Origin: an uncultured Collinsella sp.
GTDB taxonomy: Bacteria > Actinomycetota > Coriobacteriia > Coriobacteriales > Coriobacteriaceae
DNA length: 64,000 nt
Direction of reading: 5' to 3'
Assembly: GCA_959026535.1 (NCBI GenBank)
Contig: CAUFMB010000001.1
Span: 19,329 to 83,328 of the forward strand
Part shown: positions 34,295 through 43,548 of the stretch, one piece after another
How positions within the stretch are numbered: position 1 is the stretch's first letter
Layout: each line of letters begins with the position of its first letter
The notes under the pieces: generated by a model
What the model was told of the DNA's origin: nothing
The model's input: the letters and a program-made list of their open reading frames with translations, nothing else
The model's database searches: none
Translations under genes and position numbers: made by a program

Positions 34295-35965
34295 ATGGCA
34301 GCTAAAAAATCATCTCCCTTGAAGATCATTCCGCTCGGCGGCCTTGACGGCATCGGCAAGAACATGACGGTCTTCGAGTGCGGCGACGACATGGTGCTCG
34401 TCGATGCCGGTCTCATGTTCCCGGATGACTCCCAGCCCGGTATCGACCTGGTTCTTCCCGACTACACCTATGTTCTGGAGAACGAGGAGAAGCTCCGCGG
34501 TATCGTCGTCACCCACGGCCACGAGGACCACACCGGTTCGCTTCCGTACCTGCTGCAGGACCTCAACAACAAGGTGCCCATCTTTTCGAGCAAGCTGACG
34601 CTTGGCTTTATCGAGGGCAAGCTTTCTGAGTTCCGCATCCGCGCGCCCAAGTTCCGTGAGGTCAAGGGCGGCAGCCATGTCAGCCTTGGCGGTATCTCGC
34701 TCGACTTCTTCTCGATGACGCACTCCATCCCCGGCGCTCTGGGCGTGTTCATTCGCACCAATCAGGGCACCGTTATGCACACCGGCGACTTTAAGCTCGA
34801 CCAGACCCCCATCGACGGCGTCACGCCCGACTATGCCGCTATCAGCCGCTTTGCCAAGCAGGGCATCGACCTGTTGCTGTCCGACTCCACCAATGCCACG
34901 GTTCCCGGCTTTACCAAGTCCGAGGCCGAGGTCGGTCCCAACTTGCTGCACGCCATCAAGAACGCCCCGGGTCGCGTGTTCGTCGCTTCGTTCTCGAGCC
35001 ACATCCATCGTTTGCAGCAGATCTGCGATGCCGCCCGCAAGTGCGGCCGTAAGGTCGTTGTGACCGGTCGCTCCATGCTCACCAACACCCGCGTCGCGCG
35101 CGAGCTGGGCTACCTCAACATCGACGATGCCGATATCATCGATGCCTTCGATATCGATAACCTGCCCGACGACAAGATCGTCGTCATGTGCACCGGTTCG
35201 CAGGGCGAGCCGCTGTCGGCCCTGTCCCGCATGGCCAATGGCGAGCACAAGACGCTCTCTATCCACGAGGGCGATACCGTCATCCTCTCGGCAACTCCTG
35301 TTCCCGGCAACGAGAAAGCCGTCCAGCAGGTCGTCAACAGCCTGGCCAAGCTCGGCTGCGACGTGTGGGATAAGAACCGCGCTCTTGTCCACGTCTCGGG
35401 CCACGGCAGCCAGGAGGAGCTTAAGCTCCTGATGGCCATGGCCAAGCCCACGTACTTTATGCCGGTTCACGGTGAGGCCGTGCATCTGCGCGCCCATGCC
35501 CAGCTGGCCCGCAAGATGGGCATCAAGGACGATCATATCTTTATCCTCGATAACGGCGACACGCTCGAGATGCGCGGTGGTATCGTCAAGCGTGGTACGC
35601 CCGTCGAGTCCGGCGTCGTCTACGTCGACGGCCTGCGTATCGGCGATACCGACCCCATCGTCCTGCGCGATCGTCAGAAGCTCGCCAATGACGGTATGGT
35701 TACCGCTGTTGCCATCGTCTCGCTCAAGCACAAGAAGATCGAGGCCATCGAGTTTTCGGGCCGCGGCGTCTCGTTTGCCATCGACGACCAGTTCTCCGAG
35801 GATGCCTCCGCGTCCATCATGAAGACGATCGAGAAGGGCAAGTTCAGCTTTACGAGCAGCGGTTCCGATGCTATTCGTAAGGCCGTGCGCGATTCGCTCT
35901 CTAACTTTATCTGGAGCCGTACGCGCACCCGTCCGATGATCATCCCGGTCGTCATGGAGGTTTAG
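34295..35965 (+). CDS. rnj: Ribonuclease J
   Basis: A metallo-beta-lactamase/beta-CASP ribonuclease with 5'-3' exo and endo activity, central to mRNA decay and rRNA maturation in Gram-positive bacteria. The 556-residue protein has motif 2 THGHEDHTG at 73-81, further metal ligands in HSIPGALGVF and HTGDFKLD, the beta-CASP region (SFSSHIHRLQQICDAA, then CTGSQGEPLSALSRM), and HVSGHGSQEELK. Only one copy appears in the window. RNase Y and PNPase are also encoded here. Confidence 0.95.
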   Translation: MAAKKSSPLKIIPLGGLDGIGKNMTVFECGDDMVLVDAGLMFPDDSQPGIDLVLPDYTYVLENEEKLRGIVVTHGHEDHTGSLPYLLQDLNNKVPIFSSKLTLGFIEGKLSEFRIRAPKFREVKGGSHVSLGGISLDFFSMTHSIPGALGVFIRTNQGTVMHTGDFKLDQTPIDGVTPDYAAISRFAKQGIDLLLSDSTNATVPGFTKSEAEVGPNLLHAIKNAPGRVFVASFSSHIHRLQQICDAARKCGRKVVVTGRSMLTNTRVARELGYLNIDDADIIDAFDIDNLPDDKIVVMCTGSQGEPLSALSRMANGEHKTLSIHEGDTVILSATPVPGNEKAVQQVVNSLAKLGCDVWDKNRALVHVSGHGSQEELKLLMAMAKPTYFMPVHGEAVHLRAHAQLARKMGIKDDHIFILDNGDTLEMRGGIVKRGTPVESGVVYVDGLRIGDTDPIVLRDRQKLANDGMVTAVAIVSLKHKKIEAIEFSGRGVSFAIDDQFSEDASASIMKTIEKGKFSFTSSGSDAIRKAVRDSLSNFIWSRTRTRPMIIPVVMEV

Positions 35966-35966
35966 T

Positions 35967-38747
35967 TTGGCGCGTGGATCTGCACAAAACGCCAAAGGCA
36001 ATAAGGCCAATAACCAACCGGCATCTGCTAAGGGTGCCGGTTCCCATCTGCGCGCCAATAAGGGCCACGAGGCGGACTTCGACGATTTTGAGCCCTTGGT
36101 CGAGCCCTCGGCCAACCGCGATATCGCCGGCGTGGTCATCGCCGTTTTGGCGATTGCGTCCTTCATTGCCGTGATTTCGCCGGCGACTGCACCCGTTACG
36201 GCTGCGGTTGCCGGTTTCTACCACCTGGGCTTTGGTCTGGGCGCCTACGTGCTGCCGATCGTCATTTTGCTGTTTGCCGCCACGCTCTTTTTAGGCGAGG
36301 ACTCGCCGCTCAACGTGCGCTCGGTCGCGGGCGGAGCCGTGGTCTTTATCGCCGTTATCTCCATTCTTTCGCTGGTGGTGCCGGGTACGAGCGACTCGTG
36401 TGACCTTATGTTCACTCCGCAAAATCTGTCCGCCTCGGGTGGCTACATCGGTGCGTTTATTGCGAGTGCGCTGCAGAATGCCCTGGGTAAGCCTATCGCG
36501 ATGGTGGTCCTGTTGGGCCTTGTCGTCGTGGGCTTGGTCATCATCGGCTTTTCGGTGGGCGGCGTTTTGCGCTCTGCTCGCGACCGTGCGGCCGATTTTG
36601 CCGAGCGCCGTCGTGCCGACGTCAACGCGAGCCCGTGGGGTGACGACGAAGCCCTGTCGGTGCCCGGCGTTGCCCGTCCGCACCTGAGCATTCTTCGTCA
36701 AAAGGGCTCTGATGCTGCCGTGACCACGGTCATGGGCAACGATGTGGACCCGGTTTTGGACGATGACGACGAGGACGAGGATCCGTTTGTCGACGTATCC
36801 GATGCCGTGGAGGCCGAGCGTGCTAAGACGACGCTGCTGCCGCGCCGTCATGTCAAGAAGGGCAAGGCCACACCCAAGTTGAATACAAGCGAGCCCGACC
36901 CGTCTTGGTCCGATAGCGAGATTGAGCTCACTGAGGGCGATGACGAGGACGACGAGGCTCCGATTGAGACCGCAAAGACAACTTTGCTTCCGCGTCGCCA
37001 TGCAAAGCGCGACCAGGTAACCGGTCAGCTTTCGATGGAAGACGACCCCGATAAGATTGACGAGTCCGAGCCGCCGTTTGCCGTGAATCCTGTCTCGGCA
37101 GCACCTCAGATTCCCGACTTCTTGAAGCATCCCAAGGTTGCCGATTCGCCTGCCTCGAGTGCTGTCGGATCGGCTGCGGCTAGCGATGGGGGAGCGGACG
37201 GCGGCGCCGCAGATAACGAGGGCGAAGAAGAGGATGGCCTCAAGCTTCCGCCACTCGAAATCCTGCATGCCAACCCGCAGTCGGCTTCCTCCGCGTCTTC
37301 TGACAAGGAGCTGGAACAGACTGCCGAGTCTCTTCAGTCCACCTTGCTGGAGTTTGGTCGTAGTGCCCGCGTGGTCGGCTGGATCGCCGGCCCCACGGTG
37401 ACGACCTTTAAGCTGCAACCTGGCGAGGGCGAGCGCGTGAGCAAGATTTCGAGCCTCGAGGACGATATCGCGCTTTCGCTCGCTGCCCAGTCGGTGCGTA
37501 TCTTTGCCCCGATCCCCGGCACCTCGCTCGTGGGCATCGAGATTCCCAACCGCAAGCGCCAGAACGTCAACCTGGGCGACGTGCTGCCCTATGTGAAGGG
37601 CGGTCCGCTCGAGCTGGCCATCGGCCGCGATGCCGAGGGCACGCCGGTTGTCGCCGACCTCGCCAAGATGCCCCACCTGCTTATTGCCGGTACGACCGGT
37701 TCTGGTAAGTCGGTGATGATCAATTCCATCATCACGACCTTGCTCATGCGCGCCCTTCCCGAGGACGTTCGCCTGATCATGGTCGACCCCAAGCGCGTCG
37801 AGCTTGCGGGCTATAACGGTCTGCCGCATCTTTACGTGCCTGTAGTGACCGAGCCCAAGCAGGCCGCGAGCGCCCTGCAATGGGCCGTGTCCGAGATGGA
37901 GCGTCGCCTGAAGGTCTTCGAGCGCCTTAACGTTCGTAAGATTTCGACCTATAACGAAAAGCAGGCCGCCGGCGAGTTTGAGCATTACGACAACCCGCCG
38001 CAAAAGATGCCCTACTTGGTCATCATCATTGACGAGCTCTCGGACCTGATGATGGTCGCCGGTAAGGATGTCGAGGCCTCGATCGTGCGTATTGCTCAGC
38101 TGGGCCGTGCCGCCGGTATTCATCTTATCGTGGCCACGCAGCGCCCCAGTTCCAATGTGGTGACGGGCCTTATCAAGGCCAACATCACCAACCGCATCGC
38201 CTTTAACGTCGCCACGGGCATCGACTCGCGCGTCATCATCGACCAGATGGGTGCCGAAAAGCTCACCGGTTTGGGCGACATGCTGTTCTCCAAGGTCGAC
38301 TGGGGCAAGCCCCGCCGTATCCAGGGCTGCTTTGTCTCGGATGACGAAATCAACGAGATTGTCGAGTTCGTCAAGTCGCAGAGCGAGCCCGACTACCACG
38401 AGGAGATCCTGTCTGCCGTGGCGCCCGCTTCCATGTCCATGGCGGGTGGCGGCGGCATTGTTCGCACCGGAGTCGCCGAGCCGCAAGACGATGATCCGCT
38501 CATTTGGGAAGCCGCCCATATTGTGGTGGAATCGCAGCTTGGCTCCACATCTGGCCTGCAACGTCGTCTGAAGGTTGGCTATGCTCGTGCCGGGCGTATT
38601 ATGGACATGCTGGAAGAAAAGGGTGTCGTCGGCCCGCCCGACGGTTCCAAGCCGCGCGAGGTCCTGTTGGACGAGGAGGGGCTTGCCGCGCTGGAATCTG
38701 TCGACGCCGAGATGGCACGTGAAGATCGTGAGTTTGGAGGATTCTGA
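35967..38747 (+). CDS. ftsK: DNA translocase FtsK/SpoIIIE
   Basis: A septal membrane ATPase that pumps chromosome ends out of the closing septum. The 926-residue protein has four N-terminal membrane segments (about 50-200), a long acidic linker, the alpha-beta motor with Walker A GTTGSGKSVM at about 575, VDPKRVELAGYNGLPHL and Walker B LVIIIDELSDLMM, ATQRPSSNVVTGLIKANI, and a C-terminal winged-helix gamma domain (LQRRLKVGYARAGRIMDMLE) that reads KOPS-type sequences. In the linker the decapeptide AKTTLLPRRH occurs twice about 57 residues apart. The TTG start is two bases after rnj, with ATGGAGG upstream. Its TGA overlaps the next ATG. Confidence 0.96.
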   Translation: MARGSAQNAKGNKANNQPASAKGAGSHLRANKGHEADFDDFEPLVEPSANRDIAGVVIAVLAIASFIAVISPATAPVTAAVAGFYHLGFGLGAYVLPIVILLFAATLFLGEDSPLNVRSVAGGAVVFIAVISILSLVVPGTSDSCDLMFTPQNLSASGGYIGAFIASALQNALGKPIAMVVLLGLVVVGLVIIGFSVGGVLRSARDRAADFAERRRADVNASPWGDDEALSVPGVARPHLSILRQKGSDAAVTTVMGNDVDPVLDDDDEDEDPFVDVSDAVEAERAKTTLLPRRHVKKGKATPKLNTSEPDPSWSDSEIELTEGDDEDDEAPIETAKTTLLPRRHAKRDQVTGQLSMEDDPDKIDESEPPFAVNPVSAAPQIPDFLKHPKVADSPASSAVGSAAASDGGADGGAADNEGEEEDGLKLPPLEILHANPQSASSASSDKELEQTAESLQSTLLEFGRSARVVGWIAGPTVTTFKLQPGEGERVSKISSLEDDIALSLAAQSVRIFAPIPGTSLVGIEIPNRKRQNVNLGDVLPYVKGGPLELAIGRDAEGTPVVADLAKMPHLLIAGTTGSGKSVMINSIITTLLMRALPEDVRLIMVDPKRVELAGYNGLPHLYVPVVTEPKQAASALQWAVSEMERRLKVFERLNVRKISTYNEKQAAGEFEHYDNPPQKMPYLVIIIDELSDLMMVAGKDVEASIVRIAQLGRAAGIHLIVATQRPSSNVVTGLIKANITNRIAFNVATGIDSRVIIDQMGAEKLTGLGDMLFSKVDWGKPRRIQGCFVSDDEINEIVEFVKSQSEPDYHEEILSAVAPASMSMAGGGGIVRTGVAEPQDDDPLIWEAAHIVVESQLGSTSGLQRRLKVGYARAGRIMDMLEEKGVVGPPDGSKPREVLLDEEGLAALESVDAEMAREDREFGGF

Positions 38748-40258
38748 TGGCTGCACGCTTTGGTGACATGCTGCTCGAGCAGCGTCGCCGAATGGGCCTT
38801 TCCATTCAGCAGGTCGCCAACACCATCAAAATCAGGCCGCAGATCATCGAGTTTTTCGAGACCGGTAACTTTGCTTCGATGCCGCCGCGCGGCTATGCGC
38901 AGGGCATGATTTCGAGCTATGCTCGCTTTTTGGGCCTCAATCCGCGCGAGGTCGTCAATACCTACTTTGACGACCTGATGGCATACGAACGCGAGACGTC
39001 GCAGCAGGGCGGTCGTTTTCAGGACGCCGCCGGCTACGTCAATTCGCGTTCCTCGGTCGACAACGGGCGCTTCCTGATGGTTCAGGGCGGTCGTTCGACC
39101 CGCTATGGACAGCGTCCTCAGCAGGCCGGTTATATTACCGAGACGGGTTCGGGTGAGGAGATTCGCTCACAGCGTGACCGGTTCCGCAGTACGCCGATGC
39201 CCGAGGACCGTGCACTTCCCGCTGCCCGCGGTGTAGCGCGTGACCCTCGTGCCGGCTACGGCGACGGCGGCTATTCCGATCGCGGTTACCGTGGTGCCTC
39301 CACCGGACGCTCTCGCGGTGGCTATGCGGATGCCGATACCACGCAGGTGACGCCGCGTCTTCGCTCTCAATCACAGCCGTATGGCCAGCGCTCTTCGGCT
39401 CCGCGTTCGGGCCAGCGTGGCTATCAAGGCCGCGGTGAACTTGCGCCCCGCTCGGGTCAGCGCAGCCTTCAGGGCCAGGGTGGCTATCGCGGCCGTTCCG
39501 ATAGCAATCGTGGTCGTATGCCTCGGGGAGGCGGCCGCAGCAGTTCCAGTCGTGGACGCGGCGGATCACGTACTCCTCAAAACAACGGGCTCGATCCGCG
39601 TATCGTCTACGCCGGCATCGGTGCCGTTGTGCTGCTGTTGATTGTGCTCATCGTGGTGCTTCTGCGCGGCTGCGCATCTTCGGCGCCCGAGAACACGCCC
39701 GAGACGCCCACTGCTACCAAGATGACGACCAAGAAGTCTTCTAAGAAGACCGAAACGGTCGACGAGGACGATGACACCGATGAGGCGACGGATGAGTCGA
39801 CTGATTCGGACGCCACCAAGACGACGGCCAAGAAGGAAGAGAACGAGGTCACGAAGGTCAAAGTCTCCGTTGCCAAGGGAAAGACCGCGTGGATTGAGGT
39901 CAAGGTTGACGGCAAGTCGGTCTATGGCGCCCAGGCGACTGGCCCCTTTGAGCAGGAGTACACGCCCGAGTCTTCGATCGAGATCACCACGTCCAAGCCT
40001 TCCGATGTCACCGTTACCAAGAACGGTGAAAAGGTTCGTTACGATACCAAGACCTCGGGCGTGGCGCGTGTGACGATCACCGTTCCCAAGAAGGAGACGT
40101 CTGATTCCGAGAATGGTGAAAGTTCTGATGGTACCGACACCACCGATGGTACCGATACCACCGACGGTACCGATGCCCAGTCCACGGATGGCGCCGATAC
40201 CGCAACTGACGGTCAGACACCCACCGATTCTACCGACAATTCGTACGATAGCTACTAG
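38747..40258 (+). CDS. RodZ-like helix-turn-helix membrane protein
   Basis: A 503-residue single-pass membrane protein of the RodZ/YmfM type, which in other bacteria links MreB to wall synthesis. It has the N-terminal RodZ HTH (FGDMLLEQRRRMGLSIQQVA, then KIRPQIIEFFETGNF and PPRGYAQGMISSYARFLGL). A Gly/Arg/Ser/Tyr-rich basic linker (about 90-280) precedes one membrane segment at about 285-305 (VLLLIVLIVVLL), and the outside has a DUF4115-like domain (VKVSVAKGKTAWIEVKVDGK). The C-terminus is Thr/Asp-rich with tandem DGTDTT repeats. The linker and tail are longer than in E. coli RodZ. ftsK upstream and pgsA nearby match the Firmicutes order. Confidence 0.85.
   Translation: MAARFGDMLLEQRRRMGLSIQQVANTIKIRPQIIEFFETGNFASMPPRGYAQGMISSYARFLGLNPREVVNTYFDDLMAYERETSQQGGRFQDAAGYVNSRSSVDNGRFLMVQGGRSTRYGQRPQQAGYITETGSGEEIRSQRDRFRSTPMPEDRALPAARGVARDPRAGYGDGGYSDRGYRGASTGRSRGGYADADTTQVTPRLRSQSQPYGQRSSAPRSGQRGYQGRGELAPRSGQRSLQGQGGYRGRSDSNRGRMPRGGGRSSSSRGRGGSRTPQNNGLDPRIVYAGIGAVVLLLIVLIVVLLRGCASSAPENTPETPTATKMTTKKSSKKTETVDEDDDTDEATDESTDSDATKTTAKKEENEVTKVKVSVAKGKTAWIEVKVDGKSVYGAQATGPFEQEYTPESSIEITTSKPSDVTVTKNGEKVRYDTKTSGVARVTITVPKKETSDSENGESSDGTDTTDGTDTTDGTDAQSTDGADTATDGQTPTDSTDNSYDSY
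40129..40182 (+). repeat. Tandem 18-bp repeats coding DGTDTT in the rodZ-like gene
   Basis: Three consecutive near-identical 18-base units (GATGGTACCGACACCACC and variants differing at third positions) code Asp-Gly-Thr-Asp-Thr-Thr near the C-terminus. Such a tract may change in length by slippage. Confidence 0.7.
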
Positions 40259-40284
40259 GCCGCTCGTACGCGAAAGGAAACATC

Positions 40285-40782
40285 ATGGCTAAAGATTCCA
40301 GCTTCGACGTCGTGTCCGAGGTCAACATGCAAGAGGTCGACAACGCCTTCCAGCAGACCACGCGCGAGATTTCCCAGCGCTATGACCTTAAGGATTCCGG
40401 CGCCACGATCGAGCTTTCGAAGGGCGACAAGCTCTTTACGATCAACGCCCCGGCCGACTTTGTCTCCAAACAGATTGTCGACGTGCTGAGCTCCAAGCTC
40501 ATCAAGCGCGACATCGACCTCAAGGCTGTCTCGTGGGATGCTCCGCAGGCGGCATCGGGCGGCACCGTGCGCGTGCTCGGCCATATCGTCGAGGGTATCG
40601 ACCAGGCGACCGCCAAGAAGATCAACAAGGACATCAAGGATCAAAAGCTCAAGGTCAAGGTGACCATCGAGGCCGACAAGCTGCGTGTTTCCTCTGCTTC
40701 GAAGGACGCGTTGCAGACCGTGATTCAGTTCCTGCGCGACCAGGACTACGGCCAGCCGCTGCAGTTCACCAACTACCGCTAA
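40285..40782 (+). CDS. yajQ: YajQ-family nucleotide-binding protein
   Basis: A 165-residue protein of the YajQ family; some members bind cyclic di-GMP or tRNA, but the role is not settled. SSFDVVSEVNMQEVDNAFQQ, DLKDSGATIEL and the C-terminal KDALQTVIQFLRDQDYGQPLQF are the conserved blocks, spanning the full family length. It is preceded by CGAAAGGAAAC and sits between the rodZ-like gene and rimO, all in the same direction. Confidence 0.92.
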   Translation: MAKDSSFDVVSEVNMQEVDNAFQQTTREISQRYDLKDSGATIELSKGDKLFTINAPADFVSKQIVDVLSSKLIKRDIDLKAVSWDAPQAASGGTVRVLGHIVEGIDQATAKKINKDIKDQKLKVKVTIEADKLRVSSASKDALQTVIQFLRDQDYGQPLQFTNYR

Positions 40783-40809
40783 TATCAATCGAAAGGACCG
40801 CTCTCCAAC

Positions 40810-42159
40810 ATGGATACACCGTTGGGCTCCGTGCTCTACATCACCCTCGGGTGCGCTAAGAACGAGGTTGACACCGACCGCATGCGTTCTCTTTTGACCG
40901 CCGCGGGCTACGAGGAGGCATTCGACCCGCAGGATGCCGATATCGCCATCGTCAATACTTGCTCGTTCCTCGCCTCCGCAACGTCCGAGAGCATCGAGAC
41001 CACGCTCGAGCTCGCCAACGAGGTTCAGGACGGCGTTCGTTCTTGCCCCATCGTCATGTGCGGCTGCGTGCCGTCGCGCTATGGCGATGACCTGCCTGAC
41101 GAGCTGCCCGAGGTCGCTGCCTTTGTGAAGGCCGACGAGGAAGATGGCATCGTGGCGGTCATCGATGGCGTGCTGGGTGTCGAGCGCGAGATTGCAGCCT
41201 ATATTCCGCAGGTCAAACGTACCGTCGAGGGTGCTGTCGCCTACGTCAAGATTTCCGATGGCTGCAACCGCTTCTGCAGCTTCTGCATGATTCCCTACAT
41301 CCGCGGCCGCTATCATTCGCGCAATGCCGAGAGCATCATCTCCGAGGTGCGCGACCTGGTCGCCGGTGGCGTCCGCGAGATCGTGCTGATCGGCCAGGAC
41401 ACGGGCATCTGGGGTACCGACTTTGCCGACGAGGACGTCGCCGATGGCTCGCCGCGCAATCTGGCGCAGCTGCTGCGTGCCGTCGCCGAGGCCGTGCGCC
41501 CGCACAACGTCTGGGTCCGCGTGCTCTATCTGCAGCCCGAGGGCATGACTGACGAACTCATCGAGACGATTCGCGATACGCCCGAGGTGCTACCCTATAT
41601 CGATATCCCCGTGCAGCACTGCGACGCGCGCATTCTCAAGGCCATGCGCCGTTCTGGTTCGCGCCAGGAGCTCGAGGATCTGTTCCGCGACCTTCGCGAG
41701 CGCATCCCCGGCATCGTGATTCGTTCCACGGCCATGGTCGGCTTCCCGACCGAGACCGACGACGAGTTCCGCGATCTTATCGACTTTATGGACACCGTCG
41801 GCTTTGACTACACGAGTGTCTTTGCCTACTCGCAGGAGGAGGGCAGCCTGGCCGCTAAGATGGAGGGTCAGGTCGACGAAGAGGTCAAGCTCGAGCGCGC
41901 CCAGGAGGCCATGGACCTGGCCGAGTCGCTCGGTTTTGCCGCCACCGCCGCACATGTGGGTGAGCGCGCCCAGGTAATCGTCGACGGTATCGAAGAGACC
42001 GAGGATGGCGCCGAGCTGATCGGCCATGCCTGGTTCCAGGCGCCCGATTCCGATGGCGCGGTGCATCTGGACGCCAGCGAGGCGTCCGTGGGCGATATTC
42101 TGACCGTCGAGTTTACCGATAGCTTCTGCTATGAGCTTATCGGTCATGTTGTGGAGTAG
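40810..42159 (+). CDS. rimO: Ribosomal protein S12 methylthiotransferase RimO
   Basis: RimO methylthiolates Asp of ribosomal protein S12 using two iron-sulfur clusters and SAM. The 449-residue protein has N-terminal cysteines in YITLGCAKNEVDTDRM, NTCSFL and CGCVPSR, the radical SAM motif DGCNRFCSFCMIPYIRG, LIGQDTGIWGTD and a C-terminal TRAM domain (VIVDGIEETEDGAELIGHAW). LGCAKNEVD marks RimO rather than MiaB/MtaB. It precedes pgsA by nine bases. Confidence 0.94.
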   Translation: MDTPLGSVLYITLGCAKNEVDTDRMRSLLTAAGYEEAFDPQDADIAIVNTCSFLASATSESIETTLELANEVQDGVRSCPIVMCGCVPSRYGDDLPDELPEVAAFVKADEEDGIVAVIDGVLGVEREIAAYIPQVKRTVEGAVAYVKISDGCNRFCSFCMIPYIRGRYHSRNAESIISEVRDLVAGGVREIVLIGQDTGIWGTDFADEDVADGSPRNLAQLLRAVAEAVRPHNVWVRVLYLQPEGMTDELIETIRDTPEVLPYIDIPVQHCDARILKAMRRSGSRQELEDLFRDLRERIPGIVIRSTAMVGFPTETDDEFRDLIDFMDTVGFDYTSVFAYSQEEGSLAAKMEGQVDEEVKLERAQEAMDLAESLGFAATAAHVGERAQVIVDGIEETEDGAELIGHAWFQAPDSDGAVHLDASEASVGDILTVEFTDSFCYELIGHVVE

Positions 42160-42168
42160 GAGAGCGTC

Positions 42169-42807
42169 GTGGCTAACGAGAGCAATAAGGAACTGACGAG
42201 TGTCTGGACGCCCGCCAACATCGTGACGTGCGTGCGCATCGTCTTTATCCCGGTGTTCATGATCGTGTCGGCGCTTTCTCACACGAGTGTTGCCGGTACG
42301 GATTGGAGCATCTTTGACGGTCCGCTCGCCGCCGCTGCCTTCATTCTGTATGTGATCCTGTCGTGCACCGATAAGGTCGACGGTTATCTGGCACGCTCGC
42401 GCAACGAGATCACCGATTTCGGCAAGTTCTTGGACCCCATCGCCGACAAGCTGCTGGTGTTCTCGGCCCTGCTGCTGTTCTTGGATTTTGACGCGGTGAC
42501 CGTGTGGTCCGTGTTTATTATCCTGTTCCGCGAGCTGCTGGTGAGCGCCCTACGCATGGTTGCGAGTGCGGCCGGCGTGGTCGTTGCGGCCGATAAGCTC
42601 GGCAAGTACAAGACGGCAACCACGATGGTCTCCATCTGCGGTTACCTGTGCGTTTTTGCTATGGCCGGCTTGCACCTTGGCCCGGTGGCGCTGACGCTCG
42701 GCGTCTACTCGGTGTCGCGCTTCCTGTACGCCGTTGCCGTTGTCCTGACCGTTATCTCGGGCGCCCAGTACTTCTGGAACTGCCGCAAGATCGTCTTTTC
42801 GGTCTAG
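42169..42807 (+). CDS. pgsA: CDP-diacylglycerol-glycerol-3-phosphate 3-phosphatidyltransferase
   Basis: It makes phosphatidylglycerol phosphate in the membrane. The 212-residue protein has the CDP-alcohol phosphotransferase signature DKVDGYLARSRNEITDFGKF, then LDPIADKL (the D-x2-DG-x2-AR-x8-G-x3-D-x3-D pattern), and several hydrophobic helices. A GTG start follows GGAGAGC. This copy, directly before cinA and recA, is the syntenic PgsA; a second family member is at 63118-63822. Confidence 0.92.
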   Translation: MANESNKELTSVWTPANIVTCVRIVFIPVFMIVSALSHTSVAGTDWSIFDGPLAAAAFILYVILSCTDKVDGYLARSRNEITDFGKFLDPIADKLLVFSALLLFLDFDAVTVWSVFIILFRELLVSALRMVASAAGVVVAADKLGKYKTATTMVSICGYLCVFAMAGLHLGPVALTLGVYSVSRFLYAVAVVLTVISGAQYFWNCRKIVFSV

Positions 42808-42819
42808 GTCCTGGTGGGT

Positions 42820-43350
42820 ATGACGGACTCTTTTGAGCAGATTTCCGCACATAACGAGGAGCTGGCGCGCGATATTGTCGAGCACGCGAGCGCTCGGGGC
42901 GTGACGGTTTCGACGGCTGAGTCGCTGACGGCGGGTATGATCGCATCGACGATTGCCGATATCCCGGGTGCCTCGGCGGTGTTGCGTGGCGGTGCGGTGA
43001 CTTACTGCGATGAGATTAAGCATCGCGTTCTTGGTGTTGAGCAGGAGACGCTCGACCGCTATACCGCGGTGTCGCATCAGACCGCGCGCGAGATGGCGGT
43101 GGGTTCGCTGGAGCTGTACCAGAGCGATATTGCAGTGAGCGCAACGGGTTATGCCGGCCCCGGCGGTGGCACTGAGGACGATCCGGCGGGCACTTTCTAT
43201 ATTGGCTGGGCGCATCGTTCCGCCGATGGGGGCGTGCCGGTCGTGGACTCTGTGCGCTGCCACTATGAGGGCGACCGTTCGTGTGTTCGTGCCCATGCGG
43301 TCGCGGAGGCATTGGGGCGCATTGCCCTTGTGCTCAACTCTATGGAATAG
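42820..43350 (+). CDS. cinA: CinA C-terminal domain protein (nicotinamide-nucleotide amidohydrolase)
   Basis: A 176-residue protein corresponding only to the C-terminal (PncC) domain of competence/damage-inducible CinA, which deamidates NMN. It shows VSTAESLTAGMIASTIADIP, GGAVTYCDEIKHRVLGV, AVSHQTAREMA and SATGYAGPGGG. The N-terminal MoCF-like domain of long CinA is absent. ATG 42820 follows GGTGGG. Placed between pgsA and recA, the classical cinA-recA linkage, and followed by a terminator. Confidence 0.9.
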   Translation: MTDSFEQISAHNEELARDIVEHASARGVTVSTAESLTAGMIASTIADIPGASAVLRGGAVTYCDEIKHRVLGVEQETLDRYTAVSHQTAREMAVGSLELYQSDIAVSATGYAGPGGGTEDDPAGTFYIGWAHRSADGGVPVVDSVRCHYEGDRSCVRAHAVAEALGRIALVLNSME

Positions 43351-43357
43351 ACATGTT

Positions 43358-43383
43358 TTAAGGGGCCTTAGGGCCCCTTAATT
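43358..43383 (+). terminator. Terminator after cinA
   Basis: TTAAGGGGCC and GGCCCCTTAA form a perfect stem around TTAG-type bases, followed by TT. The T-run is short. Confidence 0.7.
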
Positions 43384-43454
43384 GTGGAGATAGGGACCTC
43401 TGACAAATTTAGCGTTTGTGCTGGTTGTAGATGTATTTTTGCCTGCCTTGTTCA

Positions 43455-43520
43455 TATTTGGTCCTTTGTGGTCAAGTATTTGGTCAGTGTTTGGTCGGCG
43501 TTTGGTTGGGTTTTGGAAAG
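43455..43520 (+). promoter_or_regulatory. Periodic TTTGGTC repeat array upstream of recA
   Basis: GG(T/A) cores start at 43460, 43470, 43482, 43493, 43504 and 43515, that is every 10-12 and mostly 11 bases (ATTTGGTC, TGTGGTC, ATTTGGTC, GTTTGGTC, GTTTGGTT, TTTTGGAA). The array ends 29 bases before the recA -35. Phased sites suggest cooperative binding on one face of DNA. Confidence 0.5.
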
Positions 43521-43548
43521 ACCGCCTGCATATGATTGGCCTGAACGG

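Noticed and set aside
36291..38756. Very long open frame on the strand opposite ftsK (over 800 codons)
   Set aside because: It is a shadow of ftsK: third-position G/C bias keeps the antisense frame free of stops. Similar shadows lie opposite adhE, pyrC, rnj, pnp, lepA and rny; none has a family motif or a suitable ribosome site.
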